Source: VRUE01 sp963702955 (GTDB lineage Bacteria > Actinomycetota > Thermoleophilia > Solirubrobacterales > 70-9). From it: a DNA stretch of 64,000 nucleotides. The stretch covers positions 1,612,001-1,676,000 of the forward strand of contig OY969774.1 in assembly GCA_963702955.1 (NCBI GenBank). Reading direction: 5' to 3'. The notes beneath the pieces are model-generated. The model had not been told where the DNA came from, searched no databases, and was given only the letters and a program-made list of their open reading frames with translations. The translations under genes were made by a program, and so were the position numbers. Below are positions 17,020-28,200 of the stretch, one piece after another (positions within the stretch are counted from its first letter, which is position 1; each line of letters starts with the position of its first letter).

Positions 17020-20000
17020 ATGCGTCTGGTGGGGGAAAACCGGATCTACTCCGCGACGGACTTGACGAACTTCCTTGCCTGTCCGCACCTCACGCAACTC
17101 CAGTTGCAGCGGCTCGAGGGGCTGGTCGAGGCGCCTCCGGAGCGTTCGACAAGTACCGCTGATCTCGCGGTTGAGCGGGGCCACCAGCATGAGGCCCGCC
17201 ACCTCGAGTTGGTACAGGCTGAGTTCGGCGATGAGCTCGTCAGCATCGATGGCAGCGCGAGTGATGACGGGCTGAGGGTGGCAGTCGAGTCAACGGCGGC
17301 AGCGATGCGAGATGGTGCACCGCTGATCTACCAAGCCTCCTTCCTTCGGGACGGGTGGATGGGCTACGCGGACTTTCTCGCCCGTGTCGACGAGGCTTCG
17401 GAGCTCGGCCCCTGGTCCTACCGGCCCGTCGACACCAAGTACGCGCGCTCCGTCAAGCCCTACTTCGTGATCCAGCTCTGCCTCTATGCCGAGCTGATCG
17501 AGGCGGTGCAGGGAACTCCCCCTTCCCGGATCGAGCTCATCCTTGGGGACGATCGACGTCTGAGCTTGCCCACCGGAGACTTCCGCGCTTACTTCGCGCG
17601 AATGAAGGGCCGCTTTCTGGCGGCCGTCGAGCCGCCCCTGGCCGAGACCTATCCGATGCCGGTCGAGCACTGCGAAATCTGCGACTGGGCCGAGCCATGC
17701 GAGGAGCGCCGGATCAAGGATGACCACCTCAGCCAGGTCGCCAAGCTCGGCGCGGCCCAGACGCGCAAGCTGAACGCCGCCGGCGTCGAGACGGTCGTGG
17801 TCCTCGCAACCGCGACTGACGAAATGCGGCCGACGGGGATGTCCGTAGCGACGTTCGAGAAGCTTCGGGCCCAAGCGGCCCTCCAGGTTTCCGAGCGCGA
17901 AACGGGCGAGAAGTCACTGACGTTGCTCGAGCCGCAGCAGGTCGGAGAGGGACCGCCGCGGGGCTTTGAACTTCTACCGCAACCCTCCGACGGGGACCTC
18001 TTCTTCGACATCGAGGGGGACCCCTTCTACGACGACGGCCTCGAGTACCTCTGGGGCGTCAGCTATCTCGAAGACGGGGAGCGTCGGTTCCGCCCCTTCT
18101 GGGGTCTCGACCACCACGAGGAGAGGCGAGCCTTCGAGGAGTTCGTCAACTTCGTCTTCGAGCGCCGTGAGCGCTACCCCGATCTCCACGTCTACCACTA
18201 CGCCCCCTACGAGCGCACCGCCCTCGGGCGACTGATGGGGAAGTACGGATCGCGCGAGGACGAGGTCGACACCCTCTTTCGAGAGCGCGTGCTGGTCGAT
18301 CTCTATCGGGTCGTCGAGCAGTCGATGATGATCTCCCGGCCGAGCTACTCCCTGAAGGAGGTTGAGCACTTCTACGACCAGAACCGCGCCGCGGCGGTAA
18401 AGCAGGCCGGCGATTCCGTGCTGCTCTTCGAGCGGTGGCGGGACGAGCATGACCAATCCCTCCTCGAGGCGATCGAGGCCTACAACAAGGAGGACTGCGA
18501 CTCCACGCTGCATCTACGCGAGTGGCTACTTGAGCAACGGCAGGCCTGCGAGGACGAGTTCAAGATCGAGATCCCATGGCGGCAGCCGGGAGAGCCGGAC
18601 ACCCCGTCCGAGAACGCAAGCGAGGCCGCCGCCGAAGCTCTGGAACTCCAGAACCGTCTTCTTGATGGCGTCCCCGACGATCCATCCAAGCGGTCCTCAG
18701 ACGAGGCAGACCGGTGGCTGTTGGCCCAGCTTCTCGACTACCACCGAAGAGAGGCGAAGCCGGCCTACTGGGAGTTCTTCGAACGGCTGGAGAAGTCCGA
18801 TGCCGAGCTGACCGAGTTCGACTCCGAGGCGATTGGCGGCCTGACGCCGATCGGCGAGCCTGAGCCGCTGCCACCGCCAGCCCGCTCCTCTCTGAAGCGC
18901 TTCAGCTTCCCGCCTCAGGAGCACAAGATCGGACTCGGACAATTCGCCGATCTCCACAGCTGCGGAATCGATCCGGTGACCGGCGAGTCCGACATGAAGC
19001 CCAAGTCGGTCGAGGTGGTCGCCCTCGACAACCAGACCGGCACCCTGACCTTGAAGCTGAGCAAGGCGCGGCTGGCAGAAGAGCAGACGGCGCTGATTCC
19101 TGGCGGCCCCTACACGACGCCCCTTCAGCGAGCAGCCATTAGGGACTTTGCGCAGGAGGTTCTGGCGGAATCCGATGGCTATCGGGCCGGGCGCGACATC
19201 CTCAGCCGGAACTTGCCGCGGACCGCGGCAGTCGCCGCTGGAGAGCCTCTACAGGGCGAGCGGGCGGACCTGGAGGACATCAAGCGAATCGTCAGCGGCC
19301 TGGAGGAGAGCTACCTCTTCATTCAAGGACCCCCCGGCTCCGGGAAGACCTACACCGGAGCCCACGTCATTCTGGATCTGGTCGGCGAAGGCAAGAGGGT
19401 CGGCGTCACCGCCAACAGCCACAAAGCGATCAACAACCTCCTGTCCGAGGTCGAAGAGCAAGCACTCAAAGCGGGTATTTCCCTACGGGGACTGAAGAAG
19501 TCGTCGGAGCCCGATCAGGAGTTCGCCAGGGAGTCCGACGAAGGCGAGCCGATGATCGGGAACTCGAAGTCAAACAACGACTTCTCCGCCGACGGCGAGT
19601 ACGACCTCCTCGCCGGCACCGCATGGCTTTGGTGCCGCGAGGAGATGCGCCAGTCAGTCGATTGCCTCGTCATCGACGAGGCCGGTCAGATCTCCCTCGC
19701 CGATGCGATCGCGCTATCGACCGCGGCACGCAACATCGTGCTCCTCGGCGATCCGCTGCAGCTCGCGCAGGTCAGCCAGGGGACTCATCCGCCTGGGTCC
19801 GGTTGCTCGGTGCTGGATCACCTGCTCGGCGAGGAGACGACGATCCCAGCCCCTCGCGGCGTCTTTCTCGAGGAGACCCGAAGGATGCACCCAGACGTCT
19901 GTCGCTTCGTCTCCGAGGCAATCTACGAAGGGCGCCTGCGGTCGGAGTCGTCCTGCGAGCGTCAGTCGGTCGAGGCGGCCGGTCCCCTGACCGGCACCGG

Positions 20001-20517
20001 CGTTCGCTCGATCCCCGTCGCCCACGAAGGCAACACCCGGGAGTCGCCCGAGGAGGCGACGGTCGTTGCCGAGGCCATCGAATCGCTCACCGGCGCCAGC
20101 TTCACCAATCGGGAGGGCGAGACCAGCGAGCTGCAGCCGAGCCAAATAATGGTGGTCACCCCGTACAACGCGCAGGTCCGGTGCCTGCGGGAATGCCTCG
20201 ACGCGCGCGGCCTGCAAGGGGTGAACGTCGGTACGGTCAACAAGTTTCAAGGCCAAGAGGCCGCCGTGGTCTTCTTCTCGATGGCGACCTCCTCCGGCGC
20301 CGAGATTCCCCGTGGAGTCGAGTTCCTCTACTCGCGAAACCGTCTCAACGTGGCGGTCTCCCGCGCGCAGTGCCTCGCGGTCTTGGTGGCAGGTCCAGAT
20401 CTAATGAGCATCAAGTGTCGGACCGTGGAGCAGATGCGGCTCGTCAACGCGCTCTGCCTGCTCGACGCCTTGGGACAACCAGACGGAACGAGCGCCACCA
20501 ATGGGAGTGTGACCTGA
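17020..20517 (+). CDS. TM0106-type RecB-like nuclease fused to RNase H-like domain and SF1 helicase
   Basis: The 1165-residue protein has three parts. Residues about 10-235 form a Cas4/RecB-like PD-(D/E)xK nuclease (YSATDLTNFLACPHLTQLQL, then MGYADFLARVD and PVDTKYARS) with four cysteines (FLACPHL and CEICDWAEPC) placed as in Fe-S Cas4 nucleases. About 325-510 form an RNase H-like/DEDD domain (LFFDIEGDPF, HVYHYAPYE, YNKEDCDSTL). About 690-1140 form a Dna2/UvrD-like helicase with Walker A GPPGSGKT, VIDEAGQIS and SRNRLNVAVSRAQ. A strong GGAGGAGAGG precedes the ATG. It ends one base before the TerB-domain gene, heading a four-gene operon. Confidence 0.85.
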   Translation: MRLVGENRIYSATDLTNFLACPHLTQLQLQRLEGLVEAPPERSTSTADLAVERGHQHEARHLELVQAEFGDELVSIDGSASDDGLRVAVESTAAAMRDGAPLIYQASFLRDGWMGYADFLARVDEASELGPWSYRPVDTKYARSVKPYFVIQLCLYAELIEAVQGTPPSRIELILGDDRRLSLPTGDFRAYFARMKGRFLAAVEPPLAETYPMPVEHCEICDWAEPCEERRIKDDHLSQVAKLGAAQTRKLNAAGVETVVVLATATDEMRPTGMSVATFEKLRAQAALQVSERETGEKSLTLLEPQQVGEGPPRGFELLPQPSDGDLFFDIEGDPFYDDGLEYLWGVSYLEDGERRFRPFWGLDHHEERRAFEEFVNFVFERRERYPDLHVYHYAPYERTALGRLMGKYGSREDEVDTLFRERVLVDLYRVVEQSMMISRPSYSLKEVEHFYDQNRAAAVKQAGDSVLLFERWRDEHDQSLLEAIEAYNKEDCDSTLHLREWLLEQRQACEDEFKIEIPWRQPGEPDTPSENASEAAAEALELQNRLLDGVPDDPSKRSSDEADRWLLAQLLDYHRREAKPAYWEFFERLEKSDAELTEFDSEAIGGLTPIGEPEPLPPPARSSLKRFSFPPQEHKIGLGQFADLHSCGIDPVTGESDMKPKSVEVVALDNQTGTLTLKLSKARLAEEQTALIPGGPYTTPLQRAAIRDFAQEVLAESDGYRAGRDILSRNLPRTAAVAAGEPLQGERADLEDIKRIVSGLEESYLFIQGPPGSGKTYTGAHVILDLVGEGKRVGVTANSHKAINNLLSEVEEQALKAGISLRGLKKSSEPDQEFARESDEGEPMIGNSKSNNDFSADGEYDLLAGTAWLWCREEMRQSVDCLVIDEAGQISLADAIALSTAARNIVLLGDPLQLAQVSQGTHPPGSGCSVLDHLLGEETTIPAPRGVFLEETRRMHPDVCRFVSEAIYEGRLRSESSCERQSVEAAGPLTGTGVRSIPVAHEGNTRESPEEATVVAEAIESLTGASFTNREGETSELQPSQIMVVTPYNAQVRCLRECLDARGLQGVNVGTVNKFQGQEAAVVFFSMATSSGAEIPRGVEFLYSRNRLNVAVSRAQCLAVLVAGPDLMSIKCRTVEQMRLVNALCLLDALGQPDGTSATNGSVT

Positions 20518-20518
20518 G

Positions 20519-22744
20519 ATGGGCCTCTTCGATCGCTGGCTCAACCGCCCCGCACCGGCTCGCCCACAACCCCCGCACGAGCCGACTTATGAGCTGACCG
20601 TAAGGATCGGCGACGAGGTTTCGAGCATCGAGATACCGGTCGAGCCCGACTGGGGATTCTCGAACGAGAGCGCCGCGCAAGGCCCGCGCCAAACGGCGTC
20701 TCAATGCTGGATCCCCGCCACCCGGGAGGTCGAGGTCGGGGGCCGCCGCATCGGCGGCCTGATCTACGTGGGGCAGAACCTGCCAGGCGCCGACACCGAG
20801 TACTGGCTCGAGCCGGGGCTGATCAATCCCACCCTGCCCACCACTACCGCCGCGCCGGGCGAACCTCCCGCCGGCTATTGGCCATCCTACGACCGACTCT
20901 CGGCCGGCCATCGCGGCTCCTACCTGGACTGGCTCGCGGGTCCGCGACGGATCAGCGAAGCCGATCAGTCCTACCTCTTCCTCTACTTCTACGGATTGGA
21001 GCGACGTCTCCTCTTTGATGCGAAGCACGACTCGAATGCAGCGGCAGAGCGGGGAACGCTCGTCGCCGAGCTGAGACGCATGGGAGGCGAAACGACCGAC
21101 GACCAGCACGGCTCGTTCGTCAACTACCTGACGAACCTCCTCGACTTCATCGCGGCCCAAGATCAGCTCGCTGGCGTCGGCGATACGGAGCCCCCGCGCG
21201 AGAAGGTTGGCTGGGACGTACCGATGGCGTTGCGATTGATGATGGGTGAGGTCGCCGCCGCCGAGCTTCCCCTCCCCGCCGAGCTGGCGACCAGCTGGGT
21301 CCTGACCAGCCCGGAGGCTTATCTGCGGACCCCGGCGGAGCGGTGCGCCCCCGAGTTTGCCGACCTTTTCGATCTCCGATACCGCGAGCACTTCGACGAG
21401 GGGCTAACGCTCCCAAGCATTCCGCTCCTCTCACTTCGCTACCGGCCGGCAAGCCGTGGCCTCGACGAAGTCGACGAGCAGACCAAGCTCCCAGACGTGT
21501 GCCAATCGACCACGCTGATCGAGCCGCTGCGCGAGCTCGGCCGCGACTGTTGCACCGAGCTCGACGCCTACAGTCGGTGGCTGGGACGCAACCCTGAGGG
21601 CGCCGGATTCAAAAGCACAGCACTGCTGCCTGCGCCTCTGCTCGCCAAGGCCGACAACCCTCAGCTCGGAAGCCTGCGAGACCGGCTCGAGCAGCTGAGT
21701 TCAAGCGAGAAGCCTTGGCTTATTGAGGGCGCCGAGCTGATCGACCTCTGGTCTCCCGAGTCGGACAAGCTGCCGAAGAAGGAGGCAGTGATGGTCGCTC
21801 AACTGCTCGAAAAGCTCGGGTACGGCATCGAGCCCGATCAGCGTTTCGGCGGGCCCGCTTTGAAACGGGAGACGTTGGCGGTCCTGTTCCGCGGCCAGGC
21901 TGGTGACCCACGCGCGCCCTCTCCAGCCTACGCAGCGGCAAGCCTGTTGCTCCACCTCCTGGCGGCCGTGGCAGCCGCCGACGGCGTCGTCAGCAAGGAC
22001 GAGGAGGAGATGCTCGAATCACACATTCACGGTGCGCGGGAGCTCTACGAGGGAGAGAGGCACCGACTTCGCGCGCACGCCCAGTGGCTCGTCCATTCCC
22101 CACCGAAACCAAGCAGCCTGCGTAGACAGTTGGAGACGCTCGGCCCCGACGAGCGCCGCGGCGTCGCCCATGCAGTGACCACCCTGGCAGCGGCGGATGG
22201 AGAGATCGACCCAGCTGAGGTGAAGACGCTGCAGAAGATCTTCTCCCTGCTCGACCTCGACCCCGAGAGCGTCTACTCGGATCTACACGCGATTACCTCG
22301 GGAGATGAGCCGGTGGTCGTGCGTGAAGGTCGGCCAGAGAAGGCGGGGCGCCCGATTCCGCCTCGCCCGGACGCAGGGGAGCGGAGAGGACTCGACCGAA
22401 ATGCAATCGACGAAAAGATCGAGGAAACGGCGGCTGTCTCATCCCTGCTCGCCGGAATCTTCGTCGAGCCTGAGGATGAGCCTGAGCCGCTGGCATCGGA
22501 GCCGGCCACCGCGGATGCGAACGGGCTGGATCGCGGCAGCGCCACTTTCCTCGAAGAGCTCAGCAAGCAGGAGTCGTGGAGCCGGCAGGATGTCGAACAA
22601 CTCGCCGCCAGGCTGGACTTGATGGTCGACGGAACGCTCGAGTCGCTGAACGAAATCGCCTTCGACCTGTGCGGGGCACCCCTCGCAGAGGGCGAGGAAC
22701 CAATCGAGGTGGATCTCGAAATCGCAAAGGAGATGCAGTCGTGA
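20519..22744 (+). CDS. TerB-domain protein, Shango SngA-like
   Basis: The 741-residue protein has a TerB_N-type region (GGLIYVGQNLP, LEPGLINPTLP, then WPSYDRLSAGHRGSYLDWLAG; about 75-165). A TerB-like helical domain follows (LLHLLAAVAAADGVVSKDEEE and TTLAAADGEIDPAEVKTL; about 475-590), and a TerB_C-type end contains IDEKIEETAAVSSLLAGIF. A TerB protein followed by an ATPase and a DEAD/DEAH helicase is the published gene content of the Shango anti-phage system. It starts one base after the nuclease-helicase stop and its TGA overlaps the next GTG, so the four genes appear coupled. Its biochemical role is not established. Confidence 0.8.
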   Translation: MGLFDRWLNRPAPARPQPPHEPTYELTVRIGDEVSSIEIPVEPDWGFSNESAAQGPRQTASQCWIPATREVEVGGRRIGGLIYVGQNLPGADTEYWLEPGLINPTLPTTTAAPGEPPAGYWPSYDRLSAGHRGSYLDWLAGPRRISEADQSYLFLYFYGLERRLLFDAKHDSNAAAERGTLVAELRRMGGETTDDQHGSFVNYLTNLLDFIAAQDQLAGVGDTEPPREKVGWDVPMALRLMMGEVAAAELPLPAELATSWVLTSPEAYLRTPAERCAPEFADLFDLRYREHFDEGLTLPSIPLLSLRYRPASRGLDEVDEQTKLPDVCQSTTLIEPLRELGRDCCTELDAYSRWLGRNPEGAGFKSTALLPAPLLAKADNPQLGSLRDRLEQLSSSEKPWLIEGAELIDLWSPESDKLPKKEAVMVAQLLEKLGYGIEPDQRFGGPALKRETLAVLFRGQAGDPRAPSPAYAAASLLLHLLAAVAAADGVVSKDEEEMLESHIHGARELYEGERHRLRAHAQWLVHSPPKPSSLRRQLETLGPDERRGVAHAVTTLAAADGEIDPAEVKTLQKIFSLLDLDPESVYSDLHAITSGDEPVVVREGRPEKAGRPIPPRPDAGERRGLDRNAIDEKIEETAAVSSLLAGIFVEPEDEPEPLASEPATADANGLDRGSATFLEELSKQESWSRQDVEQLAARLDLMVDGTLESLNEIAFDLCGAPLAEGEEPIEVDLEIAKEMQS

Positions 22745-23291
22745 CCCCAGGAGGAAAGATCAGGCCGAGAGAACGGGACGCGATTCTCCAGTCGCTTGGA
22801 GCCGGGATCGTTCCCCGAGTCGGCCAGCAGCACATCCAGGTCGGTCGCGCCCGGGAGGTGACGGCCCTGGTGGAAGACATCGACCGCATCGCGGACGGTG
22901 GCTCGGCGATCCGCTTCGTGATCGGGGAGTACGGATCGGGAAAGACCTTCTTCCTGCAGCTGATCCGCTCGGTGGCGATGGAGAAGCGTCTGGTAACCGC
23001 TCACGCCGACCTCACCCCCGACCGCCGCCTCCACGCGACCGGCGGCCAGGCACGGTCGCTGTACGCCGAGTTGATGCGAAACCTCTCCACCCGTTCGAAG
23101 CCCGAAGGCGGCGCTCTGCAGAGCATTGTCGAGCGCTTCGTCGCCACTGCGAGCGGCGATGCCCAGAAGCGAGGGGTCAGTTCCGAGAGCGTCATCAACG
23201 AGCGTCTGGCGAGCCTGACCGAGATGGTCGGCGGCTACGACTTCGCGAGCGTGATCGCCGCCTACTGCAAGGGCCATTGACCGGACCCCGT

Positions 23292-24147
23292 TCATCGGTC
23301 CACCCCGAGTGAGAGTCCGGGGTTGATTGAGCCGTTCGTGTTGTCGATTCGCTGCCAGCTGGCAGCGAATCGAGCGGGGGACATCATGCCAAGCGCCGAG
23401 TGGGGATGGTTGGCGTTGTAGTCCTCGCGCCAGTCGGCGGCGAGCACGCGGGCCTCGTCGAGGCAAGTGAACACCTCGACGTTCAGCAGCTCGTCGCGTA
23501 GGCGGGCGTTGAAGGACTCGACGTATGGGTTCTGCCAGGGCGAGCCCGGCTCGATGTAGGCGGTGCCGGTCTCGCCGAGTCGGCACCATTCGCGCAGCAC
23601 CGCCGCGGTCAGCTCCGGGCCGTTGTCGGCGCGGATGTTGGCGGGGGCGCCGCGCTCGCCAGCAAGGCGCTCGAGGACGGCCACTGTCTCCTCGGCGTCG
23701 ATCGAGCGGTCGACCTCGATCGCCAGCGCCTCGCGGGTGAACTCGTCGACGACGTTGAGGAACTTCAGCTCGCGGCCATCGTCGGTGGCGTCGTGGCAGA
23801 AGTCGAGCGCCCAGACGTGGTTGGGGCGTTCGGCCTTGAGCCTGTCGGCGGCCGTGGTGGACTCGCCCAGGCGCCGGCGCTTCTTTGGCCCTGGCGGGCA
23901 CGCGCAGCCCCTCCTCACGCCAGATGCGTTGCACCCGCTTCTTGTTGACGCTCCAGCCTTCGGTGAGCAGATGGCCGTGGGCACGGCGGTAGCCCCAGCG
24001 GGGCCGCTTTTCGGAGATCTTCCGCAGGCGGGCCCGCAGAGCGGCGTCATCTGGGGCCACCTGCGGGCAGTGTCGCTGCGTGGAGCGGTTCTGGCCGGCG
24101 AACCGGCACGCCCGACGCTCGGAGAGGCCGAGGCGGTCCTGCAGCAT
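23292..24147 (-). pseudogene. IS3-family transposase OrfB, internally frameshifted
   Basis: The N-terminal part (MLQDRLGLSERRACRFAGQ through RPRWGYRRAHGHL and REEGLRVPARAK) is in one frame. The catalytic part (HVWALDFCHDATDDG, IRADNGPELT, ESFNARLRDELLN, giving D-D-E) is in another. The switch falls at about 23881-23885, where one extra base in the AAAGAAG run breaks the join between RVPARAK and KRRRLGES. Programmed IS3 frameshifting occurs between orfA and orfB, not inside orfB, so this copy looks inactive or miscalled. I give the first internal ATG as the start; the frame opens further upstream. Confidence 0.78.
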
Positions 24148-24176
24148 GCGGACCGCCTGGCGCCTCCGGGCCGGGC

Positions 24177-24479
24177 TCAGAAGTTTCCCTTGGCGATCTC
24201 CTTCAGAGCGAGGTTTTCCAGCTCCTTGTCGGCCACCAGGCGCTTCAGCTGGCCGTTCTCGCGCTCGAGCTCCTTCAGCCGCTTGACGTCGGCGGCCTTC
24301 ATGCCGCCGTACTGGTTTCGCCAGCGGTGCAGGGTCTGCTCGGAGACCTCCAGGGCCTTCGCGGCCTCGCCGATCGTCTTTCCCTCCGAGAGCATCTGCT
24401 CTGCGGTGCGCAGCTTGCGGATGATCTGTTCGGGGCTGTGCCTTTGCCTCTTCACCTGCTTCGGTCCTCCTTTGCCCAT
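24177..24479 (-). CDS. IS3-family transposase OrfA
   Basis: The 100-residue protein has an IS3/IS911-type helix-turn-helix (IGEAAKALEVSEQTLHRWRN, about 37-56) followed by a leucine-zipper-like coiled coil (ELERENGQLKRLVADKELEN, about 69-88). It would bind the IS ends. The ATG at 24479 is preceded by AGGAGG on the minus strand. It lies fully inside the IS. Confidence 0.9.
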   Translation of the reverse strand: MGKGGPKQVKRQRHSPEQIIRKLRTAEQMLSEGKTIGEAAKALEVSEQTLHRWRNQYGGMKAADVKRLKELERENGQLKRLVADKELENLALKEIAKGNF

Positions 24480-25291
24480 TGTCGCGGGCGGGAAGGACTC
24501 TCAAACAGGGCGGACCGATTTCAGGGGGTCGGGCCACCATGAAAGCGGGGACGACGAGCTCCAGGCGGCTGCCGTTCGCTGGCTGCGCGGCGAGTACGCG
24601 ACCAAGACCGACGCTCGCCAAGCGCTGGGGGTGCGGACCATCGTGACGGACGCAAGCGTCTACGACCATCTGAAGCTGCTCGGCCGCTTCGTGCGACTGG
24701 CCGACTATGCCGGCCTCTTCGTCTGCCTGGACGAGCTGGTCAACCTATTCAAGCTGCCCAGCTCGCAGGCACGGAAGTCGAACTACGAGCAGATCCTGCG
24801 GATCCTCAACGACACCCTCGCCAGTGGGGATGGCATCGGCTTCCTCCTTGGAGGGACTCCCGACTTCCTGATGGATCCCCGCAAGGGCCTCTACAGCTAT
24901 GAGGCGTTGCGAAGCCGGCTCGCCGAGAACCAGTTCGCGCGGGAGGGGATCGTCAACTACAAGGGTCCGGTCCTGCGGCTCGCCAATCTCAGCCCGGAGG
25001 ATCTCTTCGTTCTCCTGCAGAACATCCGGCACGTGCAGGCCTCGGGTGACGAGAGTCGGTACCTCGTGCCCGACGACGGGATCGAGGCATTCATGTCCCA
25101 CTGCTCCAAGAAGATCGGCGACGCGCACTTCCGCACCCCTCGCAGCAGCGTCAAGGCATTCGTGAGCTTGCTTATGGTCGTGGAACAAAACCCACAGGTC
25201 CAGTGGAGCGACCTGGTCGACAAGGTCGAGCTGGAGCGGGAGCGAAATCCCGACCTGCAGCCACTCGACATCGAGGAATCCGACACGCCGG

Positions 25292-28200
25292 GTGCCGAAG
25301 ATGAACTCGCCTCATTCGAGATCTGAATCGCCAGCATTCGAGCTCCTAGACAAGGAGGTCAAAGAGTGGATCTGGCGCAACGAATGGGATGCGTTGCGCC
25401 CCATCCAAGAGCGCGCGATCACCTCGCTCCTGAAGACGTCAAGGGATCTGATCATCGCCGCGGCAACCGCCGCCGGCAAGACGGAGGCGGCGTTCCTGCC
25501 GATCCTCACCTCCCTGCGCCGTGATCCGGTCGAGGTCGGCATTGGAGCGCTCTATGTCGCTCCTCTGAAGGCGCTGATCAACGACCAGCACCAGCGCCTC
25601 GAGCTGCTCTGCGAGGCGACTGAGATCGACCTGGCGAGTTGGCATGGCGACATCGGAGATAAGCCGAAGCGGCAAGTGCGAGAACGACCGTGCGGAATCT
25701 TGATGATCACGCCGGAGTCATTGGAGTCGATCTTCGTCAACCATGGCTCGAGCGCGCCAAAGATCTTCGGCGGTCTTCGCTATGTCGTGATCGACGAGCT
25801 GCACGCCTTCATCGGCTCCGAGCGCGGGCGGCAGCTGCAGTCGCTCCTGCACCGGATCGAGCTCGCGGGCCGCCAGAAGCCCCGACGGATCGGACTCAGC
25901 GCAACCCTCGGCGATATGGCGATCGCCGCCGAGTTCATGCGTCCCGGCGGCGGGTCCGAGGTCGAGCTGATCGAGTCCGCCGACGATCACCGGACGCTGA
26001 AGGTCCAGCTGCGCGGGTACGTGGCCAAGCCTCCCGCCCCCCCGGCGGAGGAGTCCGGTTCGAGCTTCGATGCCGTTGATGAGTCCGCCGGAACGAGCCC
26101 CGCCGGCGACCGGCTCGAAATCGCAGCGCACCTCTACGGTGTCCTCCGCGGCACCGACAACCTCGTCTTCGCCAACTCGCGACAGAGCGTCGAGGAATTC
26201 GCCGATCTGCTCCGTCGCCGCTGCGAGCAGGAACGGGTGCCGGTCGAGTTCTTCCCTCACCACAGCAACCTCTCCAAGACTTTGCGGGAGGACGTCGAGC
26301 GGATGCTCCGCTCCTCGCAGCCGGCAACGGCGATCTGCACCTCGACGCTGGAGCTGGGGATCGATGTCGGCAGCGTCACCTGCGTGGGCCAGATCGACCC
26401 TCCGTTTTCGACCGCCGCCCTGCGCCAGCGACTTGGTCGCAGCGGCAGGCGTCCCGGCGACTCCTCGGTCCTGCGCATGTATGTGACCGAGAGCGACCCG
26501 GGTCCGAACGCGGCGCCGAGCGACGAACTGCGCGAAGGTCTCGTCCAGTCGATCGCGCTGGTCGAGGCGTTGATCGAGGGCTGGTTCGAGCCACCGACCG
26601 ACGGCGCGCTGCACCTCTCTACCCTGATCCAACAGCTGCTCTCGGTGATTGCCCAGAACGGCGGCGCGCTGGCTGACGACATCTGGGTCGCGCTCTGCGG
26701 AAGCGGTCCCTTCGACCTGGACCGCCAGGACTTCGTCAAGTTGCTGCGCGGCCTCGCGGCACGGGACGTGATCCAGCAGGCCGGCGACCATGAGCTGATC
26801 CTGACCCCCCTTGGCGAGCAGATCGTCGGCCACTACTCGTTCTACTCGGCCTTCACCACCTCCGAGGAGTACCGCCTACTCAGCGAGGGGACCGAACTGG
26901 GGACGATCCCGGTCCGCTCACCCCTCTCGGAAGGGTCCTACCTGATCTTCGGCGGACGCAGGTGGAAGGTGATCGAGGTCGACGAGGAGCGTCGAGTCAT
27001 CACCGTCGTGCCTGCCAAAGGGGGGAAGGTTCCGAAATTCTTTGGTGGGGGTGGAGAGCTCCATGACGAGATCCGGCGGCGGATGCGTGAGATCTATCTC
27101 GGGGACTCGGTGCCCGCATTCCTCGATCCGCGGGCGACGGCGCTGCTGAGGCAGGGAAGAGCTGCGTTCCATTCGCTTGGCCTCGACCGCCGTCAGGTCA
27201 TTCCATTCGAGGACGGATCGGCCTATTTCCCGTGGAAGGGAGACCGCGTCACCGCCACCCTCGCGCTCGGAATCCGAGCCCTCGGGCATCACGTCGATGC
27301 TGAGGGCCTGGCCCTCATCGTCCGCGAGGTTCCGCCGGCAGGGCTGCGCGGCGTCCTCTCCGAGGCCTTCGGGCCAGCCGTGGATCCCGATCCGGTTTGG
27401 CTCGCCGGGACGGTGAAGAACCTGGAGACCGAGAAGCACCACTGGCTGCTCGATCCCGATCTGCTGCTCAGGGATTGCGCGACGGCGCGGCTCGACGTCG
27501 TTGGAGCGAAGGCGGCGGTTGCCGAGCTGACGAAGGCCGAGGCGAGCGTCGAGCCGGAGGCGCTCGGCGGCGTCTCAGTCAGCTCAAATGCGACGAAGTT
27601 CGTCGTCCTCGACTGCGAGACGACCGGGCTGCACGTGGGAGCCCAACACCGCATCGTCGAGCTGGCGTTGCTGACGACCGACGCCCGCGGCGGGATCCTC
27701 GACCGTTGGTCGACGCTGCTCTGCCCAGACCGGGACCTCGGTCCGACCGGTGTCCACGGGATCCGGGCCCGGGAGGTCGCCGACGCCCCCCGCTTCGACG
27801 ACGTCCTCGGCGATGTCTGCGAGCGGCTTGCCGGCCATGTCCTGGTCGCCCACAACGCCCGCTTCGATAGAGCCTTCATCGAGAACGAACTGGCGCGTGG
27901 CGGAGTCGACGTCGCGCCCCTGCCGATGGTCTGCACGATGGAGCTGGCCTCGCGGCTGGCCATAGGTGGAACTCGGCGGCGGCTCATCGACTGCTGCGCC
28001 TCTCTTGGATTGGCGGCGCCCTCGCATACCGCGCTCGGAGACGCCGAAGCGTCGGCCGCGATCCTCGCGTCCTTCCTGGGCCGGTACGGCGGCGCCGACG
28101 CACTGATCAAAGGGCGTCTGCGTCGGCGAGACGAATGGCCGGCGGATGGGCCGCGCGCACAACGGAAACCGCGCGAGCCGACGTCCTCGCTGCAGACGGA

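Larger units (their letters stand above)
23278..24536. mobile_element. IS3-family insertion sequence, 1259 bp, CCAT target duplication
   Basis: The ends are imperfect inverted repeats of about 40 bp: the left end begins TGACCGGACCCCGTTCATCG and the right end, read inward, begins TGGCCCGACCCCCTGAAATC; both continue through CGGTCC to GAGAGTCC. CCAT flanks both sides (23274-23277 and 24537-24540). Size, TG...CA ends, a 4-bp duplication and the orfA/orfB layout all fit IS3. It is inserted antisense to the host ATPase gene. Confidence 0.92.
22741..25326 (+). pseudogene. Shango SngB-like ATPase (DUF2791/BrxD-like), split by an IS3-family element
   Basis: Removing the IS (23278-24536) and one CCAT duplication restores an uninterrupted 440-residue frame, with junction reading YCKGH (His179) directly into ESGDDELQ. 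The N-terminal part has Walker A IGEYGSGKT near 61-69. The C-terminal part has Walker B LFVCLDELVNL, then GGTPDFLMDPRKGLYSYEALRSRL and LSPEDLFVLLQNIRHV, matching BREX/Shango-type AAA ATPases. As the DNA stands, translation ends just inside the IS (CAT TGA at 23275-23280), separating Walker A from Walker B. The protein is thus predicted inactive unless the IS excises precisely. Confidence 0.85.
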
